A DNA stretch of 57,523 bases from Paenibacillus ginsengarvi (GTDB lineage: Bacteria > Bacillota > Bacilli > Paenibacillales > NBRC-103111): contig NZ_RBAH01000039.1 in the NCBI RefSeq assembly GCF_003626695.1, positions 1 to 57,523 on the forward strand. The letters run 5' to 3'. Shown in pieces: positions 8,710 to 17,572 of the stretch. The position numbers and the translations under genes are program-made. The notes beneath the pieces were generated by a model, which was not told the origin of the DNA, ran no database searches, and saw only the letters and a program-made list of their open reading frames with translations. Within the stretch, counting starts at the first letter, position 1; each line of letters opens with the position of its first letter.

Positions 8710-10443
8710 TTATAGCGCCGTATCGCTGAGCTCGGGGAACGTCGTCACCTGATGGATCGCTTCCTGCACCTGCTGACGCTCGCTCTCTTCCTCCTCTGCG
8801 CTCCAGCCGAGCAGCCGCGCCATCAGGCTCACGACCGGGTCGACCAGCGTTTCGGCCCGCTTCCGGTCAAACGTTACGAGCCCGGTCCGGCGTTGCAAAA
8901 AGTCCGATGCGGAAACCGTCATCTCATGCATCGTCGCGTAACGAAGCTCCGCCTCGAGCAGCCGCAGGTCGACCTTCGGCTGTCCCAAAACTGCCTGTTT
9001 CCCCGCCTTCGCGTTCCTTGCCTCCGAACCGGCCGCCGTTTCTCCGTCCAAACCGTCGTAGGTGCCGAAAATGACCGCTATGTTGGAACCGTATCGCCCT
9101 AGCAAATATTCGGTGTCCCTGGCGGACACGCCCGCCTTCGCGCCGCGCTCGATCCATTGTCGGCGATACTCCCCATAGGAAGCGGAGCCGCTGCAATCAC
9201 CGCCGCTAATGTCGTCCCGATCCGTTTGGCAGCCGGTCTGCGGGCGTCCCTCTTCCTTGTGCAGCTCCCGTTCGACCAGATCGACCACCTTCTCGGCCAT
9301 TTTGCGGAAGCCGGTCAGCTTGCCCCCGGCAATCGTGATCAAGCCCGAATCGGAGTGGAATATTTCGTCCTTGCGCGATATCTCCGACGGTCCCTTGCCT
9401 TCCTCGCGAATTAGCGGTCGCAGTCCAGACCAGGACGACTCTACATCAGCCGGTTTCAGCTTCACTCCGGGAAAGGCGTGATTGACCGCGTCCAGCAGGT
9501 AGTCCCGGTCTTTGCGCGTCGTCCGCGGCTCCTCGATTTTGCCGTCGTAGAACGTATCGGTCGTGCCGATATACGTTTTCCCTTCGCGCGGAATGACGAA
9601 GATCATGCGCCCGTCGGGTACGTCCAAATAAGCCGATTGCTTGACCGGCAGCCGGGCGTGATCGACAACCAGGTGAACGCCCTTTGTCAGCAGCAGCCGT
9701 TTGCCCTTCACCTCGTGATCGTCCGAGCGGACGCGATCGACCCACGGACCAGCCGCATTGATGATTTTTTTCGCATATATCGAATAGACCTGGCCCGTGC
9801 GCACATCCTCCACCCGTACGCCGGTTACCCGCCCGTTTTCGTACAGGAACCCGGTCGCCTTTGCGTAGTTGACCAGCTTCGCCCCGTGGCCGTGCGCCGT
9901 TTTGGCGATTTCGACGGTCAGCCGGGAATCGTCGGTACGGTACTCGTAGTAGAAGCCGGACCCTTTCAGCCCTTCGGTTTTGAACAGCGGCTCCATCTCC
10001 AGCGTTTTGTCGCGGCTGTACATGATGCGGCGCTCTCCGCGCTTAACGCCGGCGAGAAGATCGTAGACGTATAGGCCGACGGCGGACATGAAGTAGCCGT
10101 ACGTGCCGCCTTTGTAGATCGGCAGCATCATCGGCGCGGGAATGACGATATGCGGCGCTTTTTGGTGCAGCAGCGCTCTTTCGCGGCCGACCTCCATGAC
10201 GAGCTTCACCTCGCCCTGCTTCAAATAGCGCAGCCCCCCGTGAACGAGCTTAGTCGAGCGGCTGCTCGTGCCCCAGGAAAAGTCGCGCATTTCAATGAGC
10301 CCTGTATTCAGGCCGCGAAGGCTCGCATCCCAAGCGATCCCGGCTCCGGTAATGCCTCCCCCGATAACGAGAACGTCCAGCCGCTCGGCGGACATGATCT
10401 GAAGCTGCTGTTCCCGGCGGCTGGCGGAAAATGGTTGTTTCAT
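8710..10443 (-). CDS. glpD: Aerobic glycerol-3-phosphate dehydrogenase
   Basis: FAD-dependent, membrane-associated enzyme that oxidises glycerol 3-phosphate to dihydroxyacetone phosphate and passes electrons to quinone. The N-terminal dinucleotide fold is clear (VIGGGITGAGIAWDA), followed by the family block SSRSTKLVHGGLRYLKQGE and, further on, YIGTTDTFYDG. Length is 577 aa, close to Bacillus GlpD. TAGGAGG precedes the ATG. The gene has its own promoter and a long structured leader (10444-10621), so it is probably controlled separately from glpK by GlpP antitermination. Confidence 0.96.
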   Translation of the reverse strand: MKQPFSASRREQQLQIMSAERLDVLVIGGGITGAGIAWDASLRGLNTGLIEMRDFSWGTSSRSTKLVHGGLRYLKQGEVKLVMEVGRERALLHQKAPHIVIPAPMMLPIYKGGTYGYFMSAVGLYVYDLLAGVKRGERRIMYSRDKTLEMEPLFKTEGLKGSGFYYEYRTDDSRLTVEIAKTAHGHGAKLVNYAKATGFLYENGRVTGVRVEDVRTGQVYSIYAKKIINAAGPWVDRVRSDDHEVKGKRLLLTKGVHLVVDHARLPVKQSAYLDVPDGRMIFVIPREGKTYIGTTDTFYDGKIEEPRTTRKDRDYLLDAVNHAFPGVKLKPADVESSWSGLRPLIREEGKGPSEISRKDEIFHSDSGLITIAGGKLTGFRKMAEKVVDLVERELHKEEGRPQTGCQTDRDDISGGDCSGSASYGEYRRQWIERGAKAGVSARDTEYLLGRYGSNIAVIFGTYDGLDGETAAGSEARNAKAGKQAVLGQPKVDLRLLEAELRYATMHEMTVSASDFLQRRTGLVTFDRKRAETLVDPVVSLMARLLGWSAEEEESERQQVQEAIHQVTTFPELSDTAL

Positions 10444-10501
10444 GTCAGGTGCCTCCTAAAACGACGGCGCAGGTTCGGGTGCGAGGTTTTCGCGCGCATA
10501 C

Positions 10502-10571
10502 GCAAAAACCCCTTCGCATGATAAAACGATCTGTTACGCGCGCGTAACAAAGCGTCTATCAGCAAAAGGGG
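10502..10571 (-). promoter_or_regulatory. glpD leader hairpin/terminator, candidate GlpP antitermination site
   Basis: On the minus strand ACCCCTT pairs with AAGGGGT (arms about 10508-10514 and 10565-10571). Inside lie a TGATA/TATCA stem and a perfect 18-base palindrome, TGTTACGCG/CGCGTAACA (10532-10549). The outer stem is followed directly by TTTTTGCG, so the structure is a complete intrinsic terminator in the 5' leader of glpD. In Bacillus, GlpP bound to glycerol 3-phosphate lets polymerase read through such a leader terminator. The assignment to GlpP is inferred from the gene it precedes. Confidence 0.7.
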
Positions 10572-10627
10572 TCTCCTCATCTCCGCCCGATTGTTGATGC
10601 CGTCCATTAATTGTTCTTGCTATCAAG

Positions 10628-10655
10628 AGTATCATACCCGATGCGGCACTGTAAA
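10628..10655 (-). promoter_or_regulatory. glpD promoter (sigma-A type)
   Basis: On the minus strand TTTACA (10650-10655) is followed after 16 bases by GATACT (10628-10633). Transcription would begin about 10621, giving a leader of roughly 180 bases that contains the terminator hairpin. Confidence 0.5.
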
Positions 10656-10663
10656 GTACCAGC

Positions 10664-11479
10664 CTATAAAGCCGAACCGCGCAAGGCGCTTATGAAGTCG
10701 TCACAATCATAAACGAACCCGTACAACAGCGCCACCTGCCAAAGAGCAATTTCTTTGGCTCGTTCCCCACGGGCCGTCTCTTTATTTTCGATAGCGGTTA
10801 CCGCCTGCCGAATAGTCGAACACATAATTCCATGGCGAATCATATCGAACATCCCTCCAGGGGACGTCCAGAGGCAACCGTTGATCGTAAAACCGGTGTA
10901 AACAAGGTGATTGACGTTCAGGTGCCGGCACAAGTGGAAAAGCTCATGGGACGTTTCCGCAATCGGCTCGTCGCCGATCGGCCCAGCTTGCCGATGAAAG
11001 CTTATTGCCGCTTTTCCGTGTATAATGTCGCCCTGGTTGTGGTTACCGGGAAATACATTTGCCGCACGGAAAGCGTTCAGCTCTTTCAGCACTTCGTCTG
11101 CTTCCACGCGTTCACGGTCCGGCCCGGTGCCGGAAAGCTCTTTGACAAACCGATATCCGGGGTAAGAGCTGCTGTAATTCCCGCTCGATACGACGTGGAT
11201 GAGCTTAATCGGGCTGCTGCGGACCGCCGCCAGCAGTTCCGGGAAGATGGCATCGCAAATATCGTATGAACGCGGCAAATATTCGACCGCCCGGTGCCAG
11301 CCCGGGAACTGTGCATTCGTCCCGCAATCCCATGCGTGCATAACTACGACGGCCGTGCGTCCGGGATTGAGCTTCAAGTTCGTTTTCTTCCAGCCACCGT
11401 AGCCTTCAGCGGGCACATCCCTATTGAAATCGGCATCGAACTGCTGGTAGTAGTTGGTTGGCACAGTAATAAAGCCCAT
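10664..11479 (-). CDS. Isochorismatase-fold cysteine hydrolase
   Basis: A 271-aa protein with the isochorismatase-like fold: an early GRTAVVVMHAWD strand and the nucleophile-region motif YTGFTINGCLWTSPGGMFD, where Cys sits in the conserved position after the T..GC turn. In this family a Cys-Asp-Lys triad hydrolyses amides or vinyl ethers. The usual Asp of the first strand is replaced by a His-Ala-Trp-Asp arrangement here, so substrate and activity are uncertain. The ATG follows AAGGAG. It is the last gene downstream of a binding protein and membrane AraC regulator on the same strand, and a hairpin (11490-11523) lies just before its ribosome-binding site. Confidence 0.7.
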   Translation of the reverse strand: MGFITVPTNYYQQFDADFNRDVPAEGYGGWKKTNLKLNPGRTAVVVMHAWDCGTNAQFPGWHRAVEYLPRSYDICDAIFPELLAAVRSSPIKLIHVVSSGNYSSSYPGYRFVKELSGTGPDRERVEADEVLKELNAFRAANVFPGNHNQGDIIHGKAAISFHRQAGPIGDEPIAETSHELFHLCRHLNVNHLVYTGFTINGCLWTSPGGMFDMIRHGIMCSTIRQAVTAIENKETARGERAKEIALWQVALLYGFVYDCDDFISALRGSAL

Positions 11480-11489
11480 AGAAACAAGA

Positions 11490-11523
11490 TCTCCTTAGGA
11501 GCTATTACGTAACGGCTCCTTTA
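11490..11523 (-). promoter_or_regulatory. Hairpin next to the isochorismatase-like gene's RBS
   Basis: AGGAGC (11515-11520) pairs with GCTCCT (11497-11502) on the minus strand, with a palindromic TTACGTAA loop. It is followed at once by the AAGGAG ribosome-binding site. The GCTCC arm could instead pair with that site. There is no T-run, so it is not a terminator. Confidence 0.4.
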
Positions 11524-11557
11524 AGTTGGTGTTACTCGATCGGGATGTTTGCAGGCG

Positions 11558-13840
11558 TTATCGATACGGAACGTTGGACTCGGCTAAACTCTTCCGATAG
11601 TCCCCCGGAGTCGAACCGACCGTTTTTTTGAATGTGCGGATAAAAGCAATGGATGTTGTATAACCTACCTTGCCGGCAATTTCCTGAACGGGATCGTCGC
11701 TTTCGCGCAAAAGCTTTTTGGCATTCTCCATCCTTGTCCGAACCAGAAAATCCATAAAGTTTTCCCCAAACTCTTCTTTGAACAGCTGGCTTAAATATTT
11801 CCCGCTTATTCCGAATTTGTCGTTCAAGTAAATCAGCGAAAGATCGGGATTCCCATAATGATGTTTGATAAATCCCCTGACTTCCAATAATAGGATATGG
11901 TTGCTTTTTCGCGTACGGTCCAGTTCCATCTGATTCCAAAGTTCGTTCAGCAAATCCGTAAAGCCCGACGCGACCTCTTCCAGCGTCTCGGCCGAATCCA
12001 TCATATCGAGAATATTCGGCATAAACTCCTGCTCCCATTTCTTTAGCCAGTCCGCAGACAGTTCCATCATGACGCGGCGCATGTAAAATACGGTGTAGTT
12101 GATCAGGTTGTTCAGGTCGTCCTTCGTAAAGACGCTGCTGCCAATCTGTTCAAAGAGCGCCCTGCATTTTTCGGCCCATTCCCTCTCGCCCCGCTTGAAC
12201 GCCTGTACGAACGATTGCACAATCAGCACATGGTTGAAATTGAACATTTCCCCTTGCTTGACACGTATCAGATCGTGTGAAGCGATCATCCGATCTTTGC
12301 CTAAGGAAGCTTTGAATTTGAGGCAGTGAAGGGCGGACTCATAAGAAAACGATACCTGATATATCGTTTCCACTTCGGTGCCCATGCCGAAGGTGGCCGT
12401 AAACGGCAACCTCGATTTCATCCATTTCCCCGCGTGCTCGCATAGTCTGGAAAACAAACCGCTCGCCTTGCCGGATATTTGCAAAATTATTGCCAGCCGG
12501 CGATCGTCAACCCATTCCATCCAGATGGAAACCGCAAGTTCCGCGGCAAGCTCGCCGAGGCTTTTCTCCACGACGAATTTAAGCAGTTGCTGATCCTCGG
12601 GGGAATATCGCGAACAAAATGCAAGGTAACCATCGATTTCGGCTACGACTACCGCCGTAGTTTTCCGCCCGTCGTCCGTTCCGGAGCCTTGGCGAAACCC
12701 TGCAAACTGTTCCGCAAGCAAAGGCTGCTTCCCGGCCAGAAGGTCGAGAAAAATTGCACGCTTCGTATAGATCAGGCTTTCTTCCGCCTGCTTTTCAAAT
12801 CTGCTTGTTTCCTCGGTCATCGCAACAATGGCCGACTCGATCGTTTTGAATTCGTCAAGCCGATTCGTGCGCAAGCCTTCCTTCGGTTCCTTGGTCTTTT
12901 TGAGCCGGTCTAGTATTCTCTCCATCGGCCTATAGTTTCTGCGACTGATGAAGATAATCCAAATAATTCCGATGATGACGGAAACGAGCCCGGCACCGAT
13001 CAAGCCATAAGTAAAGGCAGACAAGGACCCGAGAAGCCCGATATATTTGAATCCGCCACGAATCTCGAAAGAAGTGTACCGCGAAGTCAGGCGGGTTAAG
13101 TCATCGCGGGAGAAACCATCCTTCGGATCCAGACCGGCCGCAACCATCTTTTGTCCCTGCGCGTCAAACAAACTCACATAATTCAGAGGGGATGCGGACA
13201 TTTCCTCGATCAGCGACTGCAGCCGCTCCATGCTAACGTTCGCAACGATGAAGCCGGCAGGCGATAAATTGATCTTTCTTGCAAGCGAAATGACGTTTAC
13301 CGGACGGCCGGACACGCCCTCATACACTCTCAAGCCGGACCAGCTATAAGGACGAGTTTCCTTCTGCAATTCTTCCAAATAAGACCTGTCGCTAAAATGC
13401 TCCATTTTCAAAATCGAATTTTCGAGAACCACATCGCCCTTGCGTTCCGGGTCGCGGACGACATAAATGGACTCGATCAAGGGGTGATCTTCCCGGATCT
13501 GCCTTAATTTAAGAGCTACTTCATAGGAGGAGAACCCGATTTTCCCTTCCTCCATAATAAATTGTTGAATATCCCGGTTTGCAAAAATTTCGCGCGTCAG
13601 AGTTTGATCGATTTCCCGCAGTGACTTGTCGATCGTCTGCAACACATCTCTAATAAAAGCTTCGTTTGCTTTCGAAGCCTCTTTTCTGGAAAGGTCGCTC
13701 ACAGCCTTAAAAGAAATCAGCAGCAGTACCGTTACGATAATAATAAATACAGGCAAGTAGGATAACAGCAACCGATAAAACCAATTTCTGTGCAGACCGG
13801 ACTCCTCCCTTGAAAGCTCCTCAATCCTGCGAACAAACAT
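11558..13840 (-). CDS. Membrane-bound sensor with AraC-type DNA-binding domain
   Basis: A one-component membrane sensor-regulator of about 760 aa. Two transmembrane helices (about residues 25-48 and 275-297, LIGAGLVSVIIGIIWIIF) flank an extracellular Cache-like domain. A short cytoplasmic linker and middle domain follow, and the last ~100 residues are an AraC double HTH ending VGSTPGDYRKSLAE. There is no kinase or receiver domain. Homologues in Paenibacillus sit next to sugar importers and activate them. Here it lies 32 bases downstream of a binding-protein gene, so the two are probably cotranscribed and the lipoprotein may deliver the signal. The first ATG (13840) lacks a clear ribosome-binding site; a strong AAGGGAGGAG lies inside the frame about 45-50 bases further in. 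Confidence 0.85.
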   Translation of the reverse strand: MFVRRIEELSREESGLHRNWFYRLLLSYLPVFIIIVTVLLLISFKAVSDLSRKEASKANEAFIRDVLQTIDKSLREIDQTLTREIFANRDIQQFIMEEGKIGFSSYEVALKLRQIREDHPLIESIYVVRDPERKGDVVLENSILKMEHFSDRSYLEELQKETRPYSWSGLRVYEGVSGRPVNVISLARKINLSPAGFIVANVSMERLQSLIEEMSASPLNYVSLFDAQGQKMVAAGLDPKDGFSRDDLTRLTSRYTSFEIRGGFKYIGLLGSLSAFTYGLIGAGLVSVIIGIIWIIFISRRNYRPMERILDRLKKTKEPKEGLRTNRLDEFKTIESAIVAMTEETSRFEKQAEESLIYTKRAIFLDLLAGKQPLLAEQFAGFRQGSGTDDGRKTTAVVVAEIDGYLAFCSRYSPEDQQLLKFVVEKSLGELAAELAVSIWMEWVDDRRLAIILQISGKASGLFSRLCEHAGKWMKSRLPFTATFGMGTEVETIYQVSFSYESALHCLKFKASLGKDRMIASHDLIRVKQGEMFNFNHVLIVQSFVQAFKRGEREWAEKCRALFEQIGSSVFTKDDLNNLINYTVFYMRRVMMELSADWLKKWEQEFMPNILDMMDSAETLEEVASGFTDLLNELWNQMELDRTRKSNHILLLEVRGFIKHHYGNPDLSLIYLNDKFGISGKYLSQLFKEEFGENFMDFLVRTRMENAKKLLRESDDPVQEIAGKVGYTTSIAFIRTFKKTVGSTPGDYRKSLAESNVPYR

Positions 13841-13872
13841 CCCGGGAACGGCATGACCACGGCTTCGCCCTG

Positions 13873-15489
13873 TTATTTAATAATTACACCGGCCGCTTTG
13901 ATTTGTTCCACATACGATTCAAGGAGAGCTTTTCCGCCCATTTCACTCATAATGGTATCGAGTGTCTTTCTCCATTGTTCCGGGGGTAGCTCGCCCAAGG
14001 CGATTTTGGCCATCGTTTCATTTTCCAGCATTGCCTGAGCTTTGAGATCGACGCCTTCGGGCGGAGCAACATTGGTTCCGATGCTGTCGGAGATCGGATA
14101 GCTTTTGATCTTCTTAATGGTCTCGCGGTCTTTATCCGTTACCCTCGGGTCGACAACTTCCAGACCAATCGTTTGCGGTTCATCCTGATTGAACACCTGA
14201 TAAAGCGCCAGCCAGTTTCCTTTGTCCTCGATATCTTTCTTTACATTGCCGGGCAAAATGGTGATTACATTGCCACTACGGGTGTAATGAACGCCTTCTA
14301 TGCCGTAATGCGTCAACAAGTAACCTTCCTCGCTTGATAAATAGTCCAATATTTCAAAGGATTTCCTAACCTTTTCCGAATTTCTGGCTGCTGTTTTCGT
14401 AACGATGACTCCGAAAGAAGGAAGGCTTTCTTGGTAGAAGGGGACACCCTCGTTCGGGTTAAAAGCAGTCCAGGACGCCCCGGGGTATATTTGCTTGCTG
14501 CGGCTTGCCCCCGATGCCGGAACGCTCTCCAGTCCGAACGTCCCGCTCGTATCGCGGATGATGCCGACTTTGCCTTGTATGGCCTTTTCTATATGCGCGG
14601 TTCCTTTTTGCAAAAACCAGTTCGGGTCTACGGAGCCGTCCTCGATCATTTTGCGGATATCCCGCAATACGGCTTCCGTCCGTACATCCATCTGGAAGTG
14701 GACAAGCGCGTTGTTTTTCATATACAGAGTTCCTTCGATCCCGTTTGCCGCAAATTGTGGCCAATCGAATGACGTCCCCACTCCGTTGGCCGACAAAGAA
14801 AACCCGTATGTGTCGTTTATTCCGTTGCCATCGGGATCGCCAAATGTGAAAGCATGGGCGGCTTTCATGAACTCGTCCAGATTGGACGGAACTTTAAGAC
14901 CGAGGGTATCCAGCCAATCCTGACGGATGAAATAGGAAACTTGCGGTCTTCTCATTACCGGAATCGGAATTCGTTGAATTTCCGTCTTTGATTTGTCCAG
15001 GGCAAACCGTTTGAATACGACATCCGGTGTCATCCATCTAAAATAATTCGGCATTTTCTCGGGGCTTACAAACTCGTTTATATCCGCGAGTATTCCGTTT
15101 TTTTTGTATTCGAGCGCCTGTATGCCGCCGCTGAGGATAAGGTCCGGCGAATCGTTGGACGCCAGGCGGACATCGAGCTTTTTGTACCGTTCCGTCCCTT
15201 CCCCCACGTCATAAGTCAGTATCAGCTTTACATCAAACTTTTCCTCGATCGTCCGTTTGACGAAATCCTCGTCCTCGGGTGGAAGCCTGTTGCCCGTATT
15301 CGAGTTGTAGCTGAAAATCTCGATGGTTTCGCGGCCCCCATTATGGGCTCCTCCGGTTTTTGACTCAGCGCCGTCTTGATCCGGCGACGAGCCCGACGTA
15401 TCGCTTTGCCTGCTGCAGCCACTCGCAGCGCCAATGACTAAAACCAAAGTTGCGATCAGCACAGTCCATGCAAATTTATACATGCCCAT
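13873..15489 (-). CDS. Large extracellular solute-binding lipoprotein (LplA-like)
   Basis: Lipid-anchored binding protein of about 539 aa, the size of the LplA/YtcQ-type family that serves oligosaccharide importers. The signal ends in a lipobox with Cys near residue 25 (GAASGC). Internal marks include the FVSPEKMPNYFRWM, YFIRQDWLDTLGL and FGDPDGNGINDTYGFS stretches; the last is typical of this family. The ATG at 15489 has AAGGGA eight bases upstream and is preferred to the one at 15498. No LplB/LplC permeases adjoin it; its only partner is the AraC sensor-regulator directly downstream, which suggests a sensory or shared-transporter role. Confidence 0.88.
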   Translation of the reverse strand: MGMYKFAWTVLIATLVLVIGAASGCSRQSDTSGSSPDQDGAESKTGGAHNGGRETIEIFSYNSNTGNRLPPEDEDFVKRTIEEKFDVKLILTYDVGEGTERYKKLDVRLASNDSPDLILSGGIQALEYKKNGILADINEFVSPEKMPNYFRWMTPDVVFKRFALDKSKTEIQRIPIPVMRRPQVSYFIRQDWLDTLGLKVPSNLDEFMKAAHAFTFGDPDGNGINDTYGFSLSANGVGTSFDWPQFAANGIEGTLYMKNNALVHFQMDVRTEAVLRDIRKMIEDGSVDPNWFLQKGTAHIEKAIQGKVGIIRDTSGTFGLESVPASGASRSKQIYPGASWTAFNPNEGVPFYQESLPSFGVIVTKTAARNSEKVRKSFEILDYLSSEEGYLLTHYGIEGVHYTRSGNVITILPGNVKKDIEDKGNWLALYQVFNQDEPQTIGLEVVDPRVTDKDRETIKKIKSYPISDSIGTNVAPPEGVDLKAQAMLENETMAKIALGELPPEQWRKTLDTIMSEMGGKALLESYVEQIKAAGVIIK

Positions 15490-15498
15490 GAAAGACAT

Positions 15499-15932
15499 CC
15501 CTTTTTTATATACTGTTCGCTCTTCTTCCTTCGCCAGTCTCGCAATTCCCCTTCAAAACAGGCTGCATGTGCTGATTTTAACTTATCCAGTTGCCTAGAA
15601 TTACTTTAATCCGGACCGCCGAATCCCGTCAATAAATCGTTTCCCCGCAGCAAACCGAATGGCGAAAATCGCCCGTATCCCGGCGAAGCCCTGCGCCGAA
15701 AGACACCAGTACGGCGGTCTTCCGCCCATCCTTGTCCTTCGAACAGCATCCCCCCCTCCGGATATGCCGCATGAGCGTTCGCGCGTTTTTCGCCGTCCGG
15801 TTTGCGGCGGGAAACGGTTTATTGACGATTTTTTATAACTCGGATTAAAGTATGTCTACGGTCCGCCGGCTATATGACACCGACTGGCACGCGGCAAGAA
15901 ATAACAAAACACTAAAATATCGGAGGATTCCC
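15499..15932. other. Intergenic region between divergent binding-protein genes
   Basis: About 430 bases between the divergent starts at 15489 and 15933. It should contain a promoter for each. A small GGCGG/CCGCC hairpin lies near 15712-15726. I see no clear promoter pair, operator or gene here. Confidence 0.3.
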
Positions 15933-17243
15933 ATGTCCAAAAAAATGTTATACGCAAGCTTGATCGGAGCGCTGACCCTGACGGCCGTGGCAGCTACCGC
16001 CTGCTCCGGCGGCCAAAGTCCGGGATCGCAATCTCAACAGCAGACGCAACAGCAACAGCAGAAGCAGCCGGAGCCGGTTGAGCTTCATCTGTACTCCCTC
16101 AGCGGACAAAATCAGGAATGGTTCGACAATACGTACGGCAAATATTTATACGAAAAATTCCCGCATATCAAGTTCAAGGTCCATTTCCCGGCACAAGCGC
16201 CGATAGCTGATTACATCGGTGCGAAAGGACCGCTCGATATCGCTTTCGGTAGCTATACGAATTACCATACTTCCCTTCTGGATCTTAATTTGCAAAGCGA
16301 TATCAGCGATCTGATTGCGAAGCACAAGGTCGATCTGAACAAATTTCAGCCGACGACGATCGAACTGCAAAGGCAGCTCGCCAAAGGAGGCATATACGGG
16401 CTGCCCGCTTTCATCGGGACGTCCGGCCTGTATTACAACAAGGACCTGTTCGACAAGTTCGCGATCCCGTATCCGAAAGAAGGCATCACGTGGGATGAAT
16501 TGTATGACTTAGCCTTAAAGTTGACCCGCAAGGACGGAGATGTTCAGTACTACGGTTTCGCCAATAGCACTGCCGGCTATTTGCAGGTCAACCAGTATTC
16601 GCTCGATCTGGTCGATCCGAAGACGCTCAAGGCCGGCTTCGAAACGGACAGCTGGAAAAAGATCGTACAGATGCTTACGAGATTTATGACGATTCCGGGC
16701 TACGATGTGACGCAGGCAACGGTCGGCAATTTCAATACAAAAGGGATCGTCGCCATGGCTGCCGATTATAGCGGCTGTTGCGGATTCACTCCCGGCGATG
16801 GCATCAAAAATTGGGGCGTCATCAAAATACCGGATTTCCCGGATATTCGCGGAGTTGGACCTCAATCGTACCCGAATTACTGGTTCATGAGCTCGATAAG
16901 CAATAATCGCGAAACCGCCTTCGAGGTAATTAAATTTATCGTTTCAGAGGAATTCCAGGCTTCGCTGAACGCCAGAGGGTTGGCCACTTCGCTGAACGAC
17001 TCCAAGCTCCAGGCTGGCTACGGCAAAGATCTTTCGAAATACAACGGACAAAATGTAACCGCCCTGTTCCCGAAGCATGCCAAAATGTCCAATATAACCG
17101 AATACCAAGCAATCGCCGCCGGCCAGCTGAACACCGCGCTGACGAACATCGCCACCAAGGGAGTAGACATCAACACCGCCCTGCGTGAAGCCGCCGAAGC
17201 GACGAACAAGAAAATCGAAGAAACCAAGCAGATGAAAAAGTAA
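15933..17243 (+). CDS. Extracellular sugar-binding lipoprotein (ABC SBP family 1)
   Basis: Substrate-binding lipoprotein of about 436 aa. The signal peptide ends in the lipobox TATAC (Cys about residue 24), followed by a Gln-rich linker (SQQQTQQQQQKQ) that tethers the domain to the membrane. The middle carries YYNKDLFDKFAIPYPKEGIT and LTRKDGDVQYYGF, shared with the protein at 309-1619. The ATG at 15933 is chosen because GGAGG lies just upstream and the signal starts there. It is transcribed alone and ends at a strong terminator, with no transporter genes nearby, so it is another orphan. Substrate unknown, probably a sugar or oligosaccharide. Confidence 0.9.
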   Translation: MSKKMLYASLIGALTLTAVAATACSGGQSPGSQSQQQTQQQQQKQPEPVELHLYSLSGQNQEWFDNTYGKYLYEKFPHIKFKVHFPAQAPIADYIGAKGPLDIAFGSYTNYHTSLLDLNLQSDISDLIAKHKVDLNKFQPTTIELQRQLAKGGIYGLPAFIGTSGLYYNKDLFDKFAIPYPKEGITWDELYDLALKLTRKDGDVQYYGFANSTAGYLQVNQYSLDLVDPKTLKAGFETDSWKKIVQMLTRFMTIPGYDVTQATVGNFNTKGIVAMAADYSGCCGFTPGDGIKNWGVIKIPDFPDIRGVGPQSYPNYWFMSSISNNRETAFEVIKFIVSEEFQASLNARGLATSLNDSKLQAGYGKDLSKYNGQNVTALFPKHAKMSNITEYQAIAAGQLNTALTNIATKGVDINTALREAAEATNKKIEETKQMKK

Positions 17244-17381
17244 ACAAATCAATCTCCCGATCCAGCTTCGAAATAATACGGCAAATTAAATGTAACACAA
17301 ATGAAATATTGTTTTCATGTTCCTTTAATGTACAACGCCTATACTACATATCGACCCCCTTTTTTCATATATATATTTGGC

Positions 17382-17419
17382 AGAACCCTAGGCCCGTTGC
17401 CGATGGGTTCTCTTTTTTT
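17382..17419 (+). terminator. Terminator of the binding-protein gene
   Basis: AGAACCC (17382-17388) pairs with GGGTTCT (17405-17411), followed by CTTTTTTT. A clear intrinsic terminator. Confidence 0.8.
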
Positions 17420-17437
17420 GCCCTAGAGGCGCTCAGG

Positions 17438-17460
17438 ACCCGCTTGCGGCGGGATTTTTT
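17438..17460 (+). terminator. Second tandem terminator
   Basis: CCCGC (17439-17443) pairs with GCGGG (17449-17453), followed by ATTTTTT. It backs up the terminator 30 bases upstream and isolates the next gene. Confidence 0.6.
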
Positions 17461-17469
17461 CTGCATCCA

Positions 17470-17483
17470 AGAACAAATGTTCC
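17470..17483 (+). promoter_or_regulatory. LexA (SOS) box
   Basis: The sequence AGAACAAATGTTCC matches the Gram-positive LexA/DinR box CGAACRNRYGTTYC at every position but the first. It covers the -35 position of the promoter whose -10 is at 17495-17500, where a bound repressor would block polymerase. Confidence 0.7.
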
Positions 17484-17491
17484 CTATCGTA

Positions 17492-17500
17492 TGATATAAT
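17492..17500 (+). promoter_or_regulatory. Extended -10 promoter
   Basis: TGATATAAT contains a perfect TATAAT (17495-17500) preceded by the TGn extended -10 element. No good -35 is visible, which is common for extended -10 promoters. It drives the gene at 17573. Confidence 0.7.
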
Positions 17501-17572
17501 GAGGAGATCAGTCAGCGAACCTGCCGTTACTTGTAAAAACCATTCATACCGCTTGACGAGGGGAGAACCATC

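Noticed and set aside
15820..15850. TTGACG and nearby TATAAC as a promoter for the binding protein at 15933
   Set aside because: The two hexamers are only about six bases apart, far too close for a sigma-A promoter.
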